From Torreya grandis (taxonomy: Eukaryota > Streptophyta > Pinopsida > Cupressales > Taxaceae): DNA of 64,000 nt. This document shows, in pieces, positions 46,426-57,700 of this stretch. The position numbers and the translations under genes were made by a program. How positions within the stretch are numbered: position 1 is the stretch's first letter; each line of letters starts with the position of its first letter. The notes below the pieces were generated by a model. The model saw only the letters and a list, made by a program, of their open reading frames with translations. It did not search any database and was not told the origin of the DNA. The DNA lies in NCBI GenBank assembly GCA_037957365.1, contig JARHVA010001472.1, forward strand, positions 3,181,501 to 3,245,500. The letters run 5' to 3'.

Positions 46426-46964
46426 TGTAATCACATTATTAAATAACTTGATCAAATTATTCTTAATATATACAAAACTCACTTCTCAATGTATATGTTT
46501 AACCCCACTTGAGTATTAAGAATAACGTCACCATGTTATTAAATAACACGATTGGATTATTTCATAATACAGTCACATTTTTCTTAATATACATAAAACT
46601 CATTTCTTAATGTGTACGTTGAATCAGAACCTAGTATCAAGAACAACATGATCATGTTATTATTATTATTATATACTAAGCTCACTTTTTAACATCTATT
46701 TTTAACCTAAATTAAGAATTATGTCCCTAAAAACATTATGTGCATACTTTTGCAACACTTGTGGTACTTGTGTACTTTTGACCCCACCTTTGAAACACTA
46801 TCAATTATCCTTGATGGGTGATGGATCATGTTTGAGGAAGAGGAATATGTTTAAGAACAAAAAAATGGATTAATTATAAGATTTGAGAGAGAAACATAAG
46901 ATACAAATGCAAAAAAAATTGTGGTAAACAAGGTACAAACCCTAATCCTAATGAACCAAATTTG
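46426..46964. other. TGATCA/ATTATTAA motif region and spacer
   Basis: 46430-46680 repeats phrases such as 'aatcacattattaaataac', 'caccatgttattaaataaca' and 'acatgatcatgttattatta', like those near both element ends. The remaining 280 bases carry nothing recognised. Confidence 0.5.
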
Positions 46965-48059
46965 TTATCAGTGTTTCTATGCTCTTGAATGGTAGTGAAA
47001 ATGTACTTTCAAGTGGATTTGAACATCATGGAAATGTGATAACATGTAATTTGACTATCTAGATGTGATCAAAGTGATATATTCTCAAGTGGAGGTTCTG
47101 GAGGTAAAAATGGCAGTTGGAGCTCAAGAAGTTGCATTTTTAGACCCATCACTATAACTTGTCCAATGGATTGCTCTTGAAGGTTCCAGCTAAGTGCTTT
47201 AGGGTGTGATTAGAGGGATTAAATATGTAGGGGAGGGATCTAATGGTTCATATAAATTACTTATATCTTTCATTTTACACGTGTTTAAACTTAAGCTAAA
47301 AATTTGTATTTTTCTTGTATTGGGAAGGGCATTCTTGAGGACAAAATGGGTGGTGTGTTTATTGATCAGGCCTAATGGGAGGAAAATAACCTAGTCCTAG
47401 ACATTATCCTCCCCTTGGAGGTTTTATTAGTGTCAATTTTTGGTCAGGAAACATTAGAACAATAGTTTTATAAATACAACTTAAACTTTGACAACATATG
47501 TTGTCAGTGTTTCCACGCTCCTGAATAGTAGTGAAAAAGCACTTTTGAGTGGATTTGAACATTGTGGTGGTGTGATAACATATAATTTTCCTATTTGGAT
47601 GTGATTGAGGTGATATATTCTCAAGTGTAGGTCTCAGAGGTAGAAATCATAGTTTAAACTCAAGACGTTGGTTGTTCAATGCCAAAAAGTTACATTTTTT
47701 AACCCATCATTACAACTTATCATACAAATTTCTCTCCAAGATTCCACTTGAGTGATATAGGGTGTGATTATATGGCTTAAAAGGTTGGGGAGGGATCTGA
47801 TGGTTCACACAAATGACTTACAAGTTTTATTTTATGCATGTTTGAACTTAGGTTAAAAAATTACATATTTCTTATATTGGGAAGGGCATTCTTGAGGATG
47901 GAATGGGTGGTGGGTTTGTTGATTGGGCCTAATGGGAGGCCAAGAACATAGTCCTATAAATTAAGTGTCCCCCCTGGACATGTTGGTAGTGTCATTTTTT
48001 GGTCAAGAAGCATCATAACAACAGTTTTACAACCACAACTTAAACTTTGATAACATTTG
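46965..48059. repeat. Tandem duplication of about 540 bp
   Basis: 'ttatcagtgtttc' at 46965, 'ttgtcagtgtttcc' at 47501 and the start of a third unit 'ttgttagtgttttc' at 48060 give steps of 536 and 559 bp. Units share 'gtggatttgaaca', 'gggaagggcattcttgagga' and 'gggcctaatgggagg'-type phrases. The 62-codon frame at 47206-47394 has no counterpart in unit 2 and is not a gene. Confidence 0.85.
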
Positions 48060-49941
48060 TTGTTAGTGTTTTCGCACTCCTCTCTCCCTTTTCTCACAAA
48101 ATTTTTCATGAAAGTGTATTTTAAGTGTTCAAGGTGATTTGGAGGATATAATAGGTTTGTGATATTTTCAAATATCAGTTGTCAAAGATTAGTTGTAGGA
48201 GGCCTAACACCTTAAGGGATAGGCCTAGAATGTAATAGAATGTCAGGGGTGAGGCGTTGAAGGGTTAGAAACCAATCTTAGAAACCAAATACATGTAGAA
48301 TATATGTTGAGAATAGTCTTAGCTAAGCTGTTGACCTATAGAAATTTTGAGTAAATTTAAAGTAAGGGTTTCATGAGTAAAACACCTCTAAAACTCAAAA
48401 AATTAAACAATAAGCTCTAAAAATTTGTGATCAACTAGGTAAGGGACATTGTAACTTATTCCAAGTATCATTGGGTTAACAAGAGGTTTGAAATTATAGG
48501 TATAGAGGACTATTTTTATATACACCTATAGAAGATCATTTTTTGAGAAAGTTGTGCATAAGGTAAGATGAATTTTTGGTTGATTTGAGTTATATAAACT
48601 TGGGTAAGGGTTAAAACATGTTAAAATTGATAAAATACTAGTATAAATATAATTTTTAAGAGCTAAAACATCTATGTAGAGAAACTAACCTATTGGAGAA
48701 ACAACTAGGTCTAAAGACCTAGAAACTTAAAAAGATAGAAATTGAGAATGAGAGATTAATCTCTTAGAGACCTATAGTTTGTTGATTTCTTGTAAGTTTT
48801 GACACCTAAATAAATCCTTGGTTTTTCATAAGACCTATCCAAAGTGTCTTAAAGAATATTTTTCAAAATAAAGAGAGTAGATTTGAGAGATTGGTGACTA
48901 GTTAAGAGCAGACCTAATGAGTAATTGACTAGTTTAAAAAAATTGTTTAAAAGTGGATTTTGAATCAAGTTAAGAACACAAGTGGATAAGTACGGTTGTA
49001 ATTCTTCATGATATTAGAGCATATGAATAAGAATTTCATAGCCTTATTACACATAGAAGAACAAACTATGCATTAGGTGGTATTAGGGGATGATAAAGGG
49101 TTTTGGCCAAAGATGGACCATTGTCTCATGAGTGAATATTTTATTTCAATTCAATAAGGTTTCCTTTAATCAAACTAACGACATTATAGTCAAGGTTGGG
49201 TAGAAGTTCAACTTACAAGTTTAGCAAAGATAAAGCTACAAAGATGAAGAAGTAGACCATGTACATGGTCACCAAAAGGAGTTGAGTGCAGAAGAGGTAT
49301 TGATAGAGATTACTCAAGAGGTAAGGGAAAATATAAAGGAATAATAATCATAGAAGGTATACAAGTAGTAGGCCTAGTTTCAATAAAAGCTAGCCAAAAA
49401 GGCATTAGAGCTAGGTGAGGGTGAAATATTAGGTAACTAACAAGTATAGGTATTTGAGTGAGAAATTTGTAGGGATTTATGAATGATTTTATGTCTTTGC
49501 ATTATAAAAGTTTGAACATGATTGGTTATGGGTTTTAAGTGAAATCAAATTGTATTAATGATCAATTGAAAAGTTTTAAATGGGTGATGACAAATTCAAA
49601 ATACATAAGAGTGTCATTAGTCATTTCCACTAGACACAATCAAATAAAAACTATAATTTAAAAAAATATGGGAGATATGAGATTTATAGCATTGAAAAGA
49701 ACAATATTTTAATCCTCATTTGTGTATAATATTAAATACAAGATCTGATAGATAATAGTTTGGAAGATCAAAACAACACTATATAATAACATTTTAAATT
49801 AAAATTGAATAGAAATTAGATAGATTACCATGATAGACATACAAAAAATTGCATCTAATCTAATGTTGGGTGAATGTCATATACACATATATAATGCCAA
49901 AAATGCATAAATTGCCATATAGGCATATAAAAAAGCACATC
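48060..49941. other. Unassigned interior DNA of inverted-repeat element
   Basis: A-rich on the plus strand with many 'cctag/gaggcct' phrases. No frame over 60 codons, domain or repeat partner was found apart from the beginning of a third 540-bp unit. Confidence 0.45.
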
Positions 49942-52900
49942 TCATGTAAGACATCCTATTAAACAAATAGCCTCCCTCTCTCTACATTCTTCGAAGAAGA
50001 CTCTCCCTAAGATGCCTTGATGGTAGATGGAGATGCCCTCTAATGCCTTGGGTTGCTTCAAGTCCCGAATATAGGTCCTATGCTCATAGCTCACTTGCAA
50101 CTGAACCTCTTCAAATACAAGTATTATTACTAAATTAACATAAAATAAATTCAACCAATTGTTAATAAATTAATATTAAAATACAATAAAAAATAATTTA
50201 AATATGCACTCACTATAAGCTCGCGGTGCTACTCAATATATTTTTGATGCTTAAACAAGTCAGTGGTAGGTTCAATTTTTTGAATAAGTGTCTAAAATAG
50301 GGGAAAACCATGAAAAATTACCTTATTAATCATATGACTAGGACTATCAAATGTCATAGGACAACCCTGCATACACAATACATTCACATAAGTTATATTT
50401 TTCCAAATTATGTAGTAAAATTATTCAAATAAGTCTATTTTTATAATTCAAAATTACAAATTAATATATAACTCTATTGACACATGTGCAGATGACATTA
50501 TAACAATAATGCCTATGTTTATCTCAACTTGTAGTGATGGAGGTGTGTCTACTTGAGCCATCAACTATTCATGTAAACAAGGTATCAATTACTTTTCTAT
50601 AAAGTATCAAATATACATATGACAAGTTTTTCTCAATGTAAACCAAGATATATATGGCAAGGTATTTCAATGTGCATATCATGAAAAGGCAATGTAAACC
50701 AAGAATCATGAAAGTACAACTACCGTGCAACGTGCAATGGCCAATAATATCATGTATTTTACATGTTGGAGGTAATATAAAAACCATAATACATGTAGTA
50801 AATGTGAGTGGAAGATTAGGAGGTGGAAAGAATAGTAGCATTTTAAGAAGGCAGAGTTAGGGAGAGAAAAGGAATAAGAGACATACCAAGAACTTTGTCC
50901 TTAATTATAAAAATTCTTTAGATAGAGTAAAATGTAAATAAGTTTATATAATTTTATGATAAATACTATGGTTTTCATATCTCTATTCAAAGAATATTCA
51001 AGTCAATAGTCTACATGATTCAAAGTGGTGAAACCCAAGTTTCAATACTTTGTCTTCAGGCACAATCAGAAAGAGGAGAACATAGTCAGTTTAAAGTGTC
51101 ATTATAAATTATTAAAATATTATTAAAGGATATAGGATCTATATGAAATGAATTTAAACACATTTAAAGTCTTAATACTATTGAGTAAATGAAAAATACA
51201 TGGGAAGACTATATACAGTCTAATTAGTAACAATTCTAAGTTTGCATAGTCATAAAGAAAGACTATATAGAGTTATTGGAAATAGAGTTTAAGATTTAAG
51301 GTATTGTGAATGTTGTGGGATATTATTTTTCCATGTGTGTGATTATTTTAATTTATCTCAAATTAATGTAAAGGGTCTTAAGTGTTTATTTTGTCTTATT
51401 TGTTGACATAGTCATGTTGGAGGGGTAAAAAATTCCTTATAACAACATGTTGGGAGTGATTTAGTACTGAGAAAGGAAAATTAATAGTTTGAGAAGATGC
51501 ATGGGGTAATATAAGATCCATTTTAAGCCTAAAAATATTTGATAAGGGTCAAAAGGTCATTCTAGCTCATTTATTAACCTCTCAGGTAGGTGCAGGATTG
51601 AGACAACACAAGTTAGGGTTTAAAACTAGAAAATGAGATAATAAGTGTTTTACTGATGAAATTCATTAAAATTTATGGATATGTGTATTTATATAATAGG
51701 AATAAAATTTTGAAGGTTTAAAGCCAATTTGAGTCTATATGGCACAGTTTCATAGTCAGTAGCCTTGAATTAGGCCTAGGAGACCTAATTAGTCTTGAGG
51801 GGTGTTGAATTAGGTGTTCTCCAAAGAAAGTTTAATTATGAAATTTTGTGTGGAGATATGTGATGTAAAGGGGTATCTAAATGTGGGTTTGGTTTGGTTG
51901 GGAGCTTTGTAGTTTACTCAGAACAAGGAGGTTTGCCTCAAAAAAAGGCTAGTAGAAGAAAGGTGTCAAAGAGGTAAGAAGAGTGAAGTGAAAAGTTAAA
52001 GCTTGGGGTTGTGTGGAATGGTTGGATGCATGAAATGAGATGTAATTGAGTAGATAGATGGTATTATGAGTATTTTGGAAGGAAAAAATCAAAGTAACCT
52101 GTAGACCTATGAAAACACATAAGAAGATTGTCAAGAACAGAGCAAGGATAAAGAGAGAGAACATGAAAATAGAGTATGAACTAAGGAGGTTTATGTTATA
52201 AGGAAATATTAGAAAGGTAGTTTATTATTAAAATGACATCAAGCAGAGAAGGAGGATTAAGTGAATATGAGGAGGCTTAAGAGTGATTGAGCTAGGTAAG
52301 AGTGAACAATAAAGATCTAGTAAATGCAAAGTGATCAAAGAGATAAAGAGGTTGAAGACATAAGACAAAGAAGAAAAAGAAAAGATCAGAGCTGGGTATT
52401 TGGTAGAGGTAAGTGTGTGTTTCCATACATATCAGGGAATATTTTTAGAACCTCTGCATCAATATCCTTAATAGATAAATTTAACTTAAACATAAAAGGC
52501 AAATATACAAAGACTAAATATACATAGAGCATAATATTAACTCAAAATTTTACCTCTGTATAAGTAAAAGGTGTCATCTTAATAGAGACATATGTAGTAG
52601 TGTATGGGTCAATAGCTAGATATGAAAATGTAAACAATGGCTACATCAAATCAAATGCTACAAATGTTGATTATGATGATGAAGGCACCACCACATCTTG
52701 GGACATAAAAATGACATATATTATTCAATTTCTATGTAAATTAATTGTTAGCTAAATTAAATAAGTAATTATAACATAAATTTAACATGACATTTATATA
52801 AAATATATATGCATCTATGTAGTCGTTGATATCTGCACACCAAATATGCATGCCAAAAACTCATCCCTCATAAGTATATTATCCAATCCCTTTGAACCAC

Positions 52901-53886
52901 TAATGACATCATCATTAGAAGATCCAATGCACATAGATCTATAAGAACTACAAGGGTGGGGTTAGGTATGCACAATATGTGGCATATCTCTAGCATTAGT
53001 CTGTGAGATCCTAATCGCATGTTGAATGAGTATATCAGTGAGTGAACTAAGTCCATACAAAGTGTTGATATCTCAGACCTACTGAACTACAAAGGGGATC
53101 TCAGGCTCAAGTGGCTTTTGGATATGGATCCTTGCATGGTGATTAGGTGCATGATGTGCACCTAGTCGATCATGTGTATAGCCTTTCCCTCAGCCCTAAA
53201 ACTCACTATAATCAAAATAGTTCAAAATCTCATTGAGGACAAACTCACATTAGAGTTTCCTCAAAAAATAAAATGTGACCTTGTGGTTATTACATGGTGG
53301 GTAATCAAACACCATTCACCATTAGTCCCAAAAATTAGCTATGATTAAATTATGTTGGCAGTAATGGATTGGAAAATGTTTAGTAGTTATCAAAAATGGT
53401 GCATTGGTGGCTAAGTCAAAGAATAAGGTGTAAATAGAGGGTTTTGATATGTCTTTATTCTTGACCTTAAGTGTTGACAATTTATCAGCATAATAAGCCC
53501 TACAACTATCTCGATATGAGGCCCATCTATTAATTTGACTCATTATAGAATCAATTTGACCTAATAATGTCTCTAGGGAATTGGCTAGATAGGTGTAGTG
53601 GGTGTTGGTGGAAGTGGGATCCCTCATTCTCACAATTAATTCTTCAATTTCAATTTTTATTTCCTATAATGTGGTCAACTAGACTCTCTTGACTACCTAG
53701 GGTTTTATTGTGGAACTATAAGAGGGTTAGGTGGAGGGTTAGGAGGAGGAACAATAGGGTTCTATGGAGGGTTAGCAGGATGGGTTATTCAAAATTAAAA
53801 AATTACTAGTTAAACAATGAAAATAACTGAAAATTAGGGTTAAAAAGTGTAGTTTTTTAGCACTTACCTCTTCTACATGGTGACAT
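49942..53886 (-). pseudogene. Multi-exon gene of unknown family, decayed
   Basis: Minus-strand exons with GT-AG borders. Proposed ATG 53886-53884 with a 19-base exon before a strong GTAAGTG donor (53861-53867). A long coding region at about 53785-52840 has a Pro/Ser-rich start, 'DSIMSQINRWASYRDSCRAY', 'NEILNYFDYSEF' and 'SSNDDVISGSKGLDNILMRD'. Then come an exon ending 52554 ('AIDPYTTTYVSIKMTPFTY'), a 45-base exon (50322-50366, 'GCPMTFDSPSHMINK'), a 78-base exon (50214-50291, 'IEPTTDLFKHQKYIE') and a last exon 50106-49942 ('YEHRTYIRDLKQPKALEG') ending TGA. The last three are all phase 0 and join in frame with one TAG. About fifteen stops occur in total, mostly TAA/TAG. No domain is recognised. 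Its start lies about 350 bp inside the right terminus, where a transposon gene would be expected; it could encode a transposition protein or be a captured host gene. Confidence 0.6.
50900..52400. other. Large intron or insert within the multi-exon gene
   Basis: A 1.5-kb stretch between coding-like pieces without minus-strand coding signal. A possible 13-base exon at 50887-50899 (acceptor TTAAG, donor GTATGT) abuts its left edge, but is too small to trust. 'gaattaggtgt..tcc' and 'ggcctaggagacctaatta' phrases resemble 40440-40640 of the extra LTR, hinting at a decayed retroelement insertion. Confidence 0.35.
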
Positions 53887-54029
53887 TATTGATTAGCAGC
53901 TTCCTAAGATGAATTCTAGTAAGGTTTAATCTCTCTCACCCAAAATGTAGTCACAAAATGGCAAGGTTAATAAAGAAAGCTCAAATGAAAAATGAGGAAT
54001 TTTGCATTTGGGTTTTGGTTTTCATTTTT

Positions 54030-54190
54030 TTAGTTACATAGGTAACGTGATCGCATTATTAAGGTGATCATGTTATTGAAAACAATAATAACACAATTAG
54101 GTTATTTTTTAAAATAACATAATCATGTTATTTAATAATGTGATCACATTAATTAATTAATGTGATCACGTTATTTAATAACATGAATGC
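54030..54190. repeat. Subterminal TGATCAC palindromes, right end
   Basis: 'aatgtgatcacatt' (14-bp perfect palindrome), an AATTAATTAATT linker and 'aatgtgatcacgttatt' lie at about 54139-54180. They are preceded by 'acgtgatcgcattattaa', 'gtgatcatgttatt' and 'ataatcatgttatttaataa'. Similar phrases occur at 34055-34190 and 46430-46680. Subterminal repeats are typical transposase-binding regions of DNA transposons. Confidence 0.7.
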
Positions 54191-54214
54191 ATAACTAAAA
54201 ATGTCCAAAGAATT

Positions 54215-54239
54215 ATCCCCCAACTCCGTGCACTTACCC
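54215..54239 (-). repeat. Right terminal inverted repeat
   Basis: Read on the minus strand it matches 33161-33185 in 21 of the first 24 positions. Repeat A sequence resumes right after it. Confidence 0.8.
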
Positions 54240-54400
54240 ATGAATGAGATATGAGTCTAGCTAATGAATCTTGATATAATCAATTTTACCATACAAGTTT
54301 TGTATTTCTTCACATATTTATTTTTTAGTAGATAGTTTTTCTATATGAAACAAGAGATCAGGAGAAAAGAATAAGAAATTAGGTTAAAGGCCTTGTTGCA
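54240..54400. repeat. Repeat A, copy 2, third piece
   Basis: Resumes the match to about 22320-22485 of copy 1 ('atgagtctagctaatgaat' against 'atgaatctaactaataaac'). The match is weaker than for the first two pieces. Confidence 0.6.
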
Positions 54401-54700
54401 CCTATTAAATCATCTAGAATTATCAAATAACATGTGTAGGTTCTAACTATATGCCTTATATAATACTAAACAAACCTTTATTGCTTAAAAAAATTCATGC
54501 ATGATTCTCATGTGTAATAGTTATAGGGAGTAAATCTAGTACAAATATATCATCCATGTTGGAAAGGTTATCACAAACAAAATCTCTAGCAACACACTTT
54601 TATTTTAAAAGAACATGTCAAAAATCTCTTGAAATTGAAATATTATCTCGAATAAATATTTTCCAACCCCCACAACTAAAATAATTTTGTACCTTATCCT
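54401..54700. repeat. Repeat B, copy 3 (short)
   Basis: 'catgtgtaggttctaactat', 'gcttaaaaaaattcatgcatga' and 'aaatatatcatccatgtt' are nearly identical to 10-160. It then jumps to the part equivalent to 600-650 and 1395-1430, so it has an internal deletion. It stops at about 54700. Confidence 0.85.
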
Positions 54701-57700
54701 TTTTTATTTGATGGGTAGAATGTGATGAATTCCTATTTCCTTTTCTTTTACATAGCTTGAAACTAAAACAAATAATGGTTTATAGATTCTAGAAACTGCT
54801 GAAGTGATGTTGAAAACTCTATATCCCACGTATTAGTATCAAAACTCCATGTAGATATAAGTGAGTAAAAATGTAAAAGTTCAAGCATGGGTTTTAAACC
54901 TCCTCTTCCATCAATTTGATGATCTATCTACATGAAAGTTAAAGCCTTAATTTGGTACAACATGGATGATGAGAGACCAAGGTACAAAACTTGGTCACAA
55001 GTGTATAAGATATGAATAAATGAAAATAGATTGGAATGATGAGATTTCATAATTAGATATGTTCTTAATAATTGATAATCAAATATTCTATTCTTTTTCA
55101 ATGATCCATTGATTCTCCTAAATGGTTCAGGATGACTTGTATACATAGAGTACTCTAAGATAAGCTAGGCCCATTAGGTCAAAAGTAGAATATCAATGGA
55201 AACTAGTAAAAGGACTCACAAAGGGAAATGAGATAGACTTGTGTAGGGCACATGTTTGCCTAGGACAAACTCATATCAGGCATGAGCTTAACTTGGACTA
55301 AACATAGGTTTAGATCTAACTGAAGAGCACAAAAAAATGATATTTACTCCAAATATTATAATAAGATAGATTATGATAAGTGTTAGATGTTATTTTAAGG
55401 CTCAAAGGCAAAATGGAGACAAATGTGAGGTCGAAGAAATCCTAGAAATACATAAATATATACAAATATGTCAAATATTATAACTTGAGAATAAGAAACT
55501 ATGGAAAAAGGTTTTGTATAAAATTTAGGTATGTACATAATGAACCAAATTTGAAGTGGTTATGTGGATGTGATGTCATATTCTAGTTTTTATCCCTTTA
55601 ATACTACACATACAACACCACTATAATAATAATTGTTTTCTATTTTCTAGGTTGGACTTGTTGTTCTTAATACTGTGTTATACCTAATTTTATATAATCA
55701 ATTTCAATGATTTAGTACGTAATTTATATAATTTGTTTAATTTTAGTTATTTATATAGTTATATAAGTTTATATTTCATATATTTTTTGTTTAAGTATTG
55801 TTGATGTTTTTTTGCATGTTTTCAAGTAGTACCATCCAATGGGATGAGCTAGGCCTGTCGACAAAGGATTCTGATGAGAAGAGGATGATTTTATATAAAA
55901 CTATATGCATGTACATGGATTTGAGAGAGATGCATTCTACCTTTTATTTGAGTGTGTTCTTGTAATGTGCTAGAACCATACTTTGTGTGCTTGTGTGTTA
56001 TTGCTACCCTATATAAGTTGGTTTCATTAGATGATTAATCAAATTTATTAGAAATTTGGCATGACGTCATTTGTGATTTTAAAAAAGGAGAGTGGGTCTA
56101 GATGCACATTATGTGTGTTCAATGTTACAAGAGAAATTTTTATGTGATGTAGTTGCTTCCAGTTCTTGAAAATTTGAAATGAAGAAGATAAGTTTTCTTA
56201 GCACCTAGTGATATTTTCATTTAATATGTTCTAATTATTTTTGGTATGCTCCTTCTAATACTAGCTTGTTTGATTGTTGGTTATTATTTCACTTAGTTGT
56301 GAACCCTTTAGTGTGAAGGTGTTGTCACTTTGTTAGTTAGTACTCTTAAGTTTTTGCTTTATAATAATAACATCTATAGTTCTTAGTGCAAGAAATGAGT
56401 AAGGAACCATTGCATGGTGATGACCCTTGAAATACTGGAAAAATTGATTAATTTTAATCTTTTAAATAATTAAAATTATTATAAAGGAAAATAATAGTTA
56501 AAAATTTTTGTATGCCACAATGGCGTTTATCTTGGGCTATGAAAGGATGGAAAAGAGGGAAATAAAAGTATACAAGAGAAAAATAAATAAGGAAGAGAAG
56601 ATAGGGAGAAACCTTACCATTCATTCTAAGGAAAATGAGAGAGAGTATGGGAACAATGGTAATAATAGATAACTTTTCAAAATTAAACACCGTAACGATG
56701 ATTTTTCTTGATGGAGATAGTGGGAAAATTGTGAATGGATCTATATGGTGAATTTGGAAAGTTGGAGGAAATAGAGGAAAATAAAAATAACAAGGAAATG
56801 AAGAATCAAAGCTTATTTTTGGAAGCTCTAGGCTTATATACGAGTTTTTGAGACAAGAAGTAAGTTTACTTTCTTTTATTTTTTCTTCTTTATCAGTTGT
56901 AAATGTTTGATTTAGTTGTGGCTTTACATTGTAATATCCCTATACATTTTATGGATATGCATGAAGTAAAATTTATTCAAACATAAAGTATGAGATTTTT
57001 TCCAAAGCACATTATATCCTTTCATGATGCTCCACGTGATTTCAATCATCAAGTTATACTCAATATATTCTTTCATGATGCTCCACGTGATTTCAATCAT
57101 CAAATTATACTCAATATATATTTGCATCCATAGGATTCTCGCATATTTATTACTAATGAATAATTAATTAGATATAATATATAACTTATTATGTAAATAT
57201 TGTAGTTGAGGGAAAAATAAACCCTAACTATACTACCTCCCCTCAATAAATATTCAAGAGGAATTTTCATTAATTTTATCAATTCCCTTAAATACTTGCA
57301 AGAATAAAATGACTATTTTTTCTCTCACATGGCTACCATTGATGTTGGGATTAAATGTAATGGACCATCCTTGAATGAAATATTTTATGTATGTCTTTCA
57401 TTGTGTTTATTATTTATATAACCTTTATTGTATACTCATTATCTTATCTATATATTTTTATGGTTGAAAAATATTCTCTCTTTCCATTCCATACACTTAC
57501 ATACACTTTTATTTCATTAATCTTACATTTGATGTATTGATTCATCCTCAAGATGATGATTGGGGGTAGTAAGGGTCATTAACGAAGGGCTCATCTTACA
57601 CATTTCCCCTTGCCTTCATCAGTTGTAGAATGAATGTGTTGCTTATAATTTTGTTTGATGGAAGACATATAGTTCACATATAAATAGTTCTTGATTGCCA

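Larger units (their letters stand above)
33161..54239 (-). mobile_element. Terminal-inverted-repeat element, 21-kb composite
   Basis: Interrupts repeat A. The left end reads GGGTAAGTGCA, TAT, AGTTGGGGGA; the right end, read inward, is GGGTAAGTGCA, CGG, AGTTGGGGGA. So 21 of the first 24 bases agree, with weaker agreement for about 25 more. TGAGATA occurs on both flanks (33153-33159 and 54245-54251), and 9-bp ATTGAGATA/AATGAGATA would fit a Mutator-like duplication. ATAA/ATGA next to the ends is an alternative, so the superfamily is open. Without the LTR element inside (36799-45650) it is about 12.2 kb. A multi-exon gene runs inward from the right end. Palindromic TGATCA repeats lie near both ends. 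No transposase motif was recognised. Confidence 0.7.

Noticed and set aside
53322..53633. A separate single-exon 103-codon gene
   Set aside because: The frame continues on both sides with TAR/TGA interruptions and belongs to the longer coding region of the multi-exon pseudogene.
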